Assembly (NCBI GenBank): GCA_027886785.1
Contig: JAPCJV010000059.1
Coordinates: 1 to 8,518 of the forward strand
Direction of reading: 5' to 3'
DNA: 8,518 nt
Source: Nitrososphaerota archaeon
Lineage (GTDB): Archaea > Thermoproteota > Nitrososphaeria > Nitrososphaerales > CADDZS01
The translations under genes were made by a program, and so were the position numbers. Positions 5,022 through 8,518 of this stretch are shown here, piece by piece (position 1 is the stretch's first letter; every line of letters begins with the position of its first letter). Below the pieces are notes generated by a model. That model saw only the letters and a list, made by a program, of their open reading frames with translations, had not been told where the DNA came from and did no database searches.

Positions 5022-7082
5022 ATGCACTTGTACCGAGAAGCAATTTCGCGTTCCATAGCTGCGGGAATCATTATTGTCATTATCATAGTGGCCGCGGTTG
5101 GAGTAGTCCTCTACCAAAATTCTAATTCCAGTTCCACCACGTCGAGTGTTTCCACATCGAGCTCTGCTGGATCCACCTTATCCTCGTCTGTTGCTTCTAG
5201 TTCTGGCTCAAGTTCATCTAGCACATCTTCCTCGTCCTCCTCGTCAACTTCTCAATCCTCGTCTTCTGTCAGTGCGTCTTCCAGTTCTTCCTCTTCCTCT
5301 TCCTCTTCCTCTTCCTCGACGTCCAGCTCTTCTGCTTCGGGTGGCACTATCGACACTTTTTCCTACGACTCGCAACAATGGCCGACCGGAGACCTAAACC
5401 AGCTCTTGGAATGGGAGCTGATTCCCTATCCAGACTGGGGAGAGTACAGCGTGTACCAGCCGTTGATCGACATCAACCTAACAGCTCAGACGCAGGGAGT
5501 TACTCAGTTTCTCCCAGGTCTGGCAACGAGCTGGAGTTCTCCGGATAACAAGACGTGGACCTTCAATCTGAGAAACAACGTAACCTTCTCGAGTGGTGAC
5601 CAGTTCAATGCCTACGTTGTCTGGGCTCAAATGTACTCTTTCTACTATCTCTCGGCAAATAGTACCGGGTTCTTCGAGGGATACCAGATCTTCAACATGT
5701 CAGGCGTGAATTTCGGTCCCGCGACTATAGCCATGCTAAACCAGACTAATCTGAATAATCCCTCGCAGCAAGTCCTGCAGATGATGCAGAATACTGGATG
5801 GCCATTTTACGTCATCAATTCCAGTACCATAGTTTTCCGGGAAGCTCACTCGTTTGCCTTCCTTCCGGGCATCCTGGTTTCGACCGTTGGCTTGGCGATC
5901 GACATGCAGTGGGTCTTCACGCACGGGGGACTGGGAACTGCGGCAGCGCCTAATAGCTTCTTTGGGCAAAACCCGATCCCTGGAACGGGTCCTTACGTGT
6001 TTGCTCAGGTGAGCGAAGGGAGTTTTGTGAAGTTATCTCAGAATCCCACGTATTGGGGTAAGGCACTGACGCCGGCACAAATTACATCCAATCCTGCCCT
6101 AGATCCAGGGCATGCGAGAAACGTACTCATCAATGCAAAGACTGACGACCTCGCTAGGTATGTCGACCTCAGCAGCGGGACCGTGCAGGCAGCAACTATA
6201 ATCGATAATTTTGGGCTGGTGAAAGCTAGCTCCAGTCAGTACTCCATTTTCACGACTCCCAAAGGTTCCGGGATCCAATCATACATTTCGTTGAATACAA
6301 AAATCTCCCCCACCAACATCACAGCAGTGAGGCAGGCGATTGCACATGCGATCAACTACACGAAAATCTCTCAGCAGATCTATTACGGGTACATCACCCC
6401 CGCCGTGGGTCCAGAATATCCTGCGTGGCCCCAGTTTTACAATCTGGGCAACTACACTCCGTACTCTTACAATGTTACACTGGCAAAACAGATTTTGAAG
6501 AATGCCAATATAGATCCGACGAAGCTTCCCGCTATTCAAATTTACGTGCAGAACAGTTGCGGCAAGGCGTGCATCTCCGAGGCTGAGGCCGTCCAGTTCG
6601 ATCTCTCGCAGATCGGGTTGATGGTGAGCATTCAGGTCATGACCTTCGGGAATTGGTGTGCATCCATGTGTCAGACGTATTCCTCGGAATCTGCAAATCC
6701 CTCAAGCGTCGCGGGAATCTGCGCGTACTGTTGGCAGACCACGCTTGCCCTAACTCCAGTGGACGAGTGGAATACTCCAGTGAGCTCGACGTCTCCTGTC
6801 GGAAACGAGGCAATTTACAGTACGCCTGAAACCCAAGCATGCATCAGCGCCTTCCAGAACGGAAGCAGTGTTGCTCTGATAAAGTCGATTTGCACCACTG
6901 CACAAAAGCAAGTGTACAACGACGTGCCCTACGTCTGGCTGGGGATCAACGGTCTCTGGGATCTTTCTGGCTCGATAGTGTGGAAGACCTCCAGCATCAG
7001 CAACATGTACGGTGACCCACTCTATGCGGGGTTCAGCACGGATCCGCTCTTTAATACAGTAACTTTCGTAGGCTCTTCCTAG
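5022..7082 (+). CDS. Membrane-anchored ABC transporter substrate-binding protein, family 5 (SBP_bac_5)
   Basis: A 686-residue extracytoplasmic binding protein. Residues 1-10 are a short polar start with Arg5 and Arg10, 11-31 form one hydrophobic helix (SIAAGIIIVI...), and 33-106 are almost pure Ser with some Thr: a typical archaeal stalk, probably glycosylated, that holds the domain off the membrane. The folded part starts near 108 and shows family-5 marks: YQPLIDIN, LPGLATSWSS, WTFNLRNNVTFSSGDQFNA and the hallmark GTGPY (321-325). This family binds peptides, but also oligosaccharides and other solutes. About a dozen N-x-S/T sequons are present. Eight cysteines (513, 517, 546, 550, 567, 570, 607, 624) all lie in the C-terminal third. 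The anchor could instead be a class III (prepilin-like) signal. No permease or ATPase gene follows. Its promoter repeats the 16-base element of the VOC gene, which suggests shared control. Confidence 0.92.
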   Translation: MHLYREAISRSIAAGIIIVIIIVAAVGVVLYQNSNSSSTTSSVSTSSSAGSTLSSSVASSSGSSSSSTSSSSSSSTSQSSSSVSASSSSSSSSSSSSSSTSSSSASGGTIDTFSYDSQQWPTGDLNQLLEWELIPYPDWGEYSVYQPLIDINLTAQTQGVTQFLPGLATSWSSPDNKTWTFNLRNNVTFSSGDQFNAYVVWAQMYSFYYLSANSTGFFEGYQIFNMSGVNFGPATIAMLNQTNLNNPSQQVLQMMQNTGWPFYVINSSTIVFREAHSFAFLPGILVSTVGLAIDMQWVFTHGGLGTAAAPNSFFGQNPIPGTGPYVFAQVSEGSFVKLSQNPTYWGKALTPAQITSNPALDPGHARNVLINAKTDDLARYVDLSSGTVQAATIIDNFGLVKASSSQYSIFTTPKGSGIQSYISLNTKISPTNITAVRQAIAHAINYTKISQQIYYGYITPAVGPEYPAWPQFYNLGNYTPYSYNVTLAKQILKNANIDPTKLPAIQIYVQNSCGKACISEAEAVQFDLSQIGLMVSIQVMTFGNWCASMCQTYSSESANPSSVAGICAYCWQTTLALTPVDEWNTPVSSTSPVGNEAIYSTPETQACISAFQNGSSVALIKSICTTAQKQVYNDVPYVWLGINGLWDLSGSIVWKTSSISNMYGDPLYAGFSTDPLFNTVTFVGSS
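5288..5317 (+). repeat. Five perfect tandem TTCCTC hexamers inside the Ser-stalk coding region
   Basis: Five uninterrupted TTCCTC units encode alternating TCT-TCC serine codons. They sit in a wider pyrimidine-rich tract (about 5118-5339) where serine codons are otherwise mixed (TCG, AGC, AGT, TCA). Gain or loss of a unit would change stalk length by two serines and keep the frame. Confidence 0.9.
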
Positions 7083-7089
7083 CATGATC

Positions 7090-7130
7090 TGCATGTAGTT
7101 AGGGCGGAAGAGGCCCGCACTCTACATGTA
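7090..7130 (+). repeat. Inverted repeat across the start of the decayed amidohydrolase
   Basis: CATGTAG (7092-7098) pairs with CTACATG (7122-7128), extendable to 9 bp with one G-T pair, and inside it GGGC (7102-7105) pairs with GCCC (7113-7116). The right arm contains the ATG at 7126. No T-run follows, so it does not look like a terminator. It could hide the start codon, or be chance. Confidence 0.35.
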
Positions 7131-7563
7131 CGACCTAGTCGTAAAGAGAGGACTAGTGGTAGATCCCTCCCAAGAAATCCATGAACCGATGGGAGAGAGT
7201 TTTTTCGGGAAGGTAGCGAGACTCGCGTTTGAGGAAGGCGTGACACCCTACACGATCAGCACTGACCTGCACACTGGAAGTATCGGCGGGCCCGCGTACG
7301 ACCTGCCTACTGTAATGTCCAAATTCCTGCTTCTGGGCATGTCTTTAGATGAAGTAATCGCAGCGACCACTTCGCATCCGGCTGTGGTGTTAAATAGGGC
7401 GGCCGAAATTGGAACTCTCAAGATCGGAGCGTCCCGCAGATCTTACGATGTTCAAACTGCTGGAAGGAAGACATCCATTAGTTGATTCGAGGGTGGTGAA
7501 GCTCAAACAGCAAGTCAGCTGATCACTCCCCTACATGAGGTCGCGAGTGGTGAGGTGGTGTAA
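7126..7563 (+). pseudogene. Decayed amidohydrolase/deacetylase-family metallohydrolase: internal deletion plus two frameshifts
   Basis: The first 22 residues (MYDLVVKRGLVVDPSQEIHE) match the N-terminus of dihydroorotase-like amidohydrolases. They run straight into a C-terminal segment (KVARLAFEEG, ISTDLHTGS, YDLPTVMSKFLLLG, EIGTLKIGAS). Intact members have roughly 380-400 residues, so about 250 from the middle are gone, including the HxH metal site. At the CCC run 7433-7435 one extra base throws out the frame; reading on as GCA at 7436 restores ADLTMFKLLEGRHPLVDSR. At the GGG run 7491-7493 one base is missing; reading GGT from 7492 restores GGEAQTASQLITPLHEVASGEVV and a TAA at 7561-7563. The two shifts cancel, but the unshifted frame meets TGA at 7483-7485 between them. 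The product cannot be an active hydrolase. It lies 43 bp after the binding protein and has no clear promoter of its own. Confidence 0.85.
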
Positions 7564-7634
7564 GCTATTAGACACTGTCATAGAAGAAATTCGAATCGTT
7601 TCCTTTGGGGTGAATGGCTGTAGATCACGGAAGC

Positions 7635-7943
7635 CTAATCTTGGCTGGGGATAAAGCTGAGATTCAGTTTGAAATCTAGGCGATTCTCGGACGGTACATC
7701 ATTGAGCTTCAACTGAAGTATTTTGTGCTTGCCGGAATGCTGTTGGTCGGTACCTGTCATGGTCGCCGTGAGATGTACCATATCTCCGGGCTTAAATCGC
7801 AAAAGGCCCCGAAGGTACTCTCTTTCAGTCTCGGTGCGTGCCTCCCCCTTGATCACGAAAGATTCCTGACCTGACCCTACAACCAGAAATGCATGTTTCA
7901 CCAAATTTGAAGGTATTTCGAAATCATCTAACCTCGTGGACAT
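7635..7943 (-). CDS. Small conserved-looking protein of unknown function (102 aa)
   Basis: I do not recognise this family. The 102-residue protein has no membrane segment, signal or cysteine. Residues about 17-34 (KHAFLVVGSGQESFVIKG), 47-62 (LLRFKPGDMVHLTATM) and 73-80 alternate polar and hydrophobic side chains as in a beta barrel; the turn FKPGDMVHL is common in OB-fold-like or other small barrels (weak inference). It lies 27 bp after the sugar-isomerase-like gene on the same strand, with a good SD (AAGGTGA, 7950-7956) 6 nt before its ATG, which supports a real gene and this start. Its position suggests a partner or regulator for the isomerase pathway, but nothing in the sequence proves it. 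Downstream, 7564-7634 shows no clear terminator. Confidence 0.7.
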   Translation of the reverse strand: MSTRLDDFEIPSNLVKHAFLVVGSGQESFVIKGEARTETEREYLRGLLRFKPGDMVHLTATMTGTDQQHSGKHKILQLKLNDVPSENRLDFKLNLSFIPSQD

Positions 7944-7949
7944 TTCCCA

Positions 7950-7956
7950 TCACCTT
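7950..7956 (-). promoter_or_regulatory. Shine-Dalgarno site of the 102-aa protein
   Basis: AAGGTGA on the minus strand, 6 nt before ATG 7943. It lies in the 27-bp gap after the isomerase stop, so this second gene of a transcript uses an SD, unlike the TATA-proximal first genes of the window, whose leaders are too short for one. Confidence 0.65.
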
Positions 7957-7970
7957 ACAATAAGTACTAT

Positions 7971-8518
7971 TCAAAGACTGAGGAGTTTCTCGAGTTCCAT
8001 CTTTGCTTCCTTAGCAGCGATCGTCCAATCTCCACCCCAAATATTCTTGATGTAGTTGTCAGGCTCGTACTCGATTGACAAAAAACCATCATAGCCTATT
8101 TCGCGAAGCGCATCAAAAAAATCCTTCCAGTCGATAATCCCTTCGCCCAACCTCGGAAAGGTGAAATCCTCTCCAATTATCCCCGGTTTTCCGATCACAT
8201 CTTTCACATGAATATGCTTGATGCGCTTCCCTAGGCGCCTCGCAGCGAGCGCGACATCATTTCCATACAATGCCGGGTGAGACGGATCCCAGTTAACGGA
8301 GAGATATTTGGAATCGAAATATCCCAAGAATTCTCGGAGAGTGTAATAATCACGCACTAGCATTCCAAATGCTGCTTCCACTGTAACTACGATCTGATTT
8401 TTCTCAGCAGCGTCAACTATGGATCGAAAAGCCTGGAGTACGTTGTCCCAAGCTTTGGCTTCTTTAATGTCGTGGCCGATCCGCGCAGCTCCCTTATTCT
8501 CGCCGAATTCCTTTGACG
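7971..8518 (-). CDS. Sugar phosphate isomerase/epimerase-like TIM-barrel protein (AP endonuclease 2 / xylose isomerase-like); 5' end beyond window
   Basis: The frame stays open to the right edge: 181 residues are visible, and the first GTG (8379-8381) is not the start because GHDIKEAKAWDNVLQAF and AAEKNQIVVTVE upstream of it match the family. The metal site of this superfamily is present: Glu in VTVE (8376-8378), Asp and His in NWDPSHP, His in IKHIHVKD and Glu in FLSIEYEPDNY. The visible part corresponds to the C-terminal half or more of a usual 270-300 residue protein. Members isomerise or epimerise sugars, keto-sugars or inositol derivatives, usually in the cytoplasm; the exact reaction is not readable. 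It is transcribed before the 102-aa protein, 27 bp apart. Confidence 0.9.
   Translation of the reverse strand, partial: SKEFGENKGAARIGHDIKEAKAWDNVLQAFRSIVDAAEKNQIVVTVEAAFGMLVRDYYTLREFLGYFDSKYLSVNWDPSHPALYGNDVALAARRLGKRIKHIHVKDVIGKPGIIGEDFTFPRLGEGIIDWKDFFDALREIGYDGFLSIEYEPDNYIKNIWGGDWTIAAKEAKMELEKLLSL

Noticed and set aside
5146..5397. Pro/Leu/Arg-rich 83-residue open frame on the plus strand
   Set aside because: It is the +1 frame of the serine-rich stalk; its composition follows from TCC/CTC repeats and it has no start signal.
7126..7485. A functional 119-residue small protein
   Set aside because: The C-terminal family sequence continues beyond the stop in other frames to 7561, and the central metal-binding part is missing, so a remnant explains it better.
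1..8518. CRISPR arrays, tRNA/rRNA genes, insertion sequences, defence or phage genes
   Set aside because: No spaced repeats, clover-leaf patterns, transposase or integrase motifs, or terminal inverted repeats with target duplications were seen on either strand.

Overview
The window looks like an archaeal chromosomal segment from an accessory catabolic region. The archaeal signs are directly visible. Start codons of three genes sit 26-32 nt from TATA-type boxes, so their transcripts should be leaderless or nearly so. A transport binding protein has an N-terminal membrane anchor followed by a long serine-rich stalk and many N-glycosylation sequons. A luciferase-like oxidoreductase resembles coenzyme F420-dependent members. 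A mesophilic or moderately thermophilic archaeon of the Thaumarchaeota/TACK type would fit, but the lineage is inference. No rRNA, tRNA, CRISPR, transposase or phage gene was seen.

Layout. 1-2353 (+): a 5'-truncated LLM-class (probably F420-dependent) oxidoreductase, then a DUF4038/GH140-like glycoside hydrolase 46 bp downstream. 2350-3821 (-): a VOC/glyoxalase-fold protein followed by a phosphotriesterase-family metallohydrolase, converging on the hydrolase with a 4-bp stop overlap. 3822-3876: a 55-bp divergent promoter region. 3877-4962 (+): a second phosphotriesterase-family paralogue. 5022-7082 (+): a family-5 extracellular solute-binding protein without permease or ATPase genes beside it. 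7126-7563 (+): a decayed amidohydrolase/deacetylase-family gene with a large internal deletion and two mutually compensating frameshifts. 7635-8518 (-): a small unrecognised protein preceded in its operon by a sugar-isomerase-like TIM-barrel protein that runs off the right edge. Intergenic gaps are all short (the longest is 71 bp, 7564-7634) and nothing else convincing was seen in them.

How the genes may work together (inference). The mix of a cytoplasmic glycosidase of the apiosidase-like type, an F420-type dehydrogenase, two PHP-type metallohydrolases that could act on lactones or esters, a sugar isomerase/epimerase and an uptake binding protein suggests use of a plant- or microbe-derived glycoside or oligomer. 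One hypothetical order is uptake, glycoside cleavage, F420-linked oxidation of the sugar to a lactone, lactone opening, and isomerisation. The best-supported novelty is regulatory: an identical 16-base element, TGCCAATTCATAAATA, lies about 31 bp upstream of both the VOC gene and the binding-protein gene, and its TATA core also lies 26 bp upstream of the second metallohydrolase. One box therefore probably drives divergent genes, and the transporter probably shares their control.
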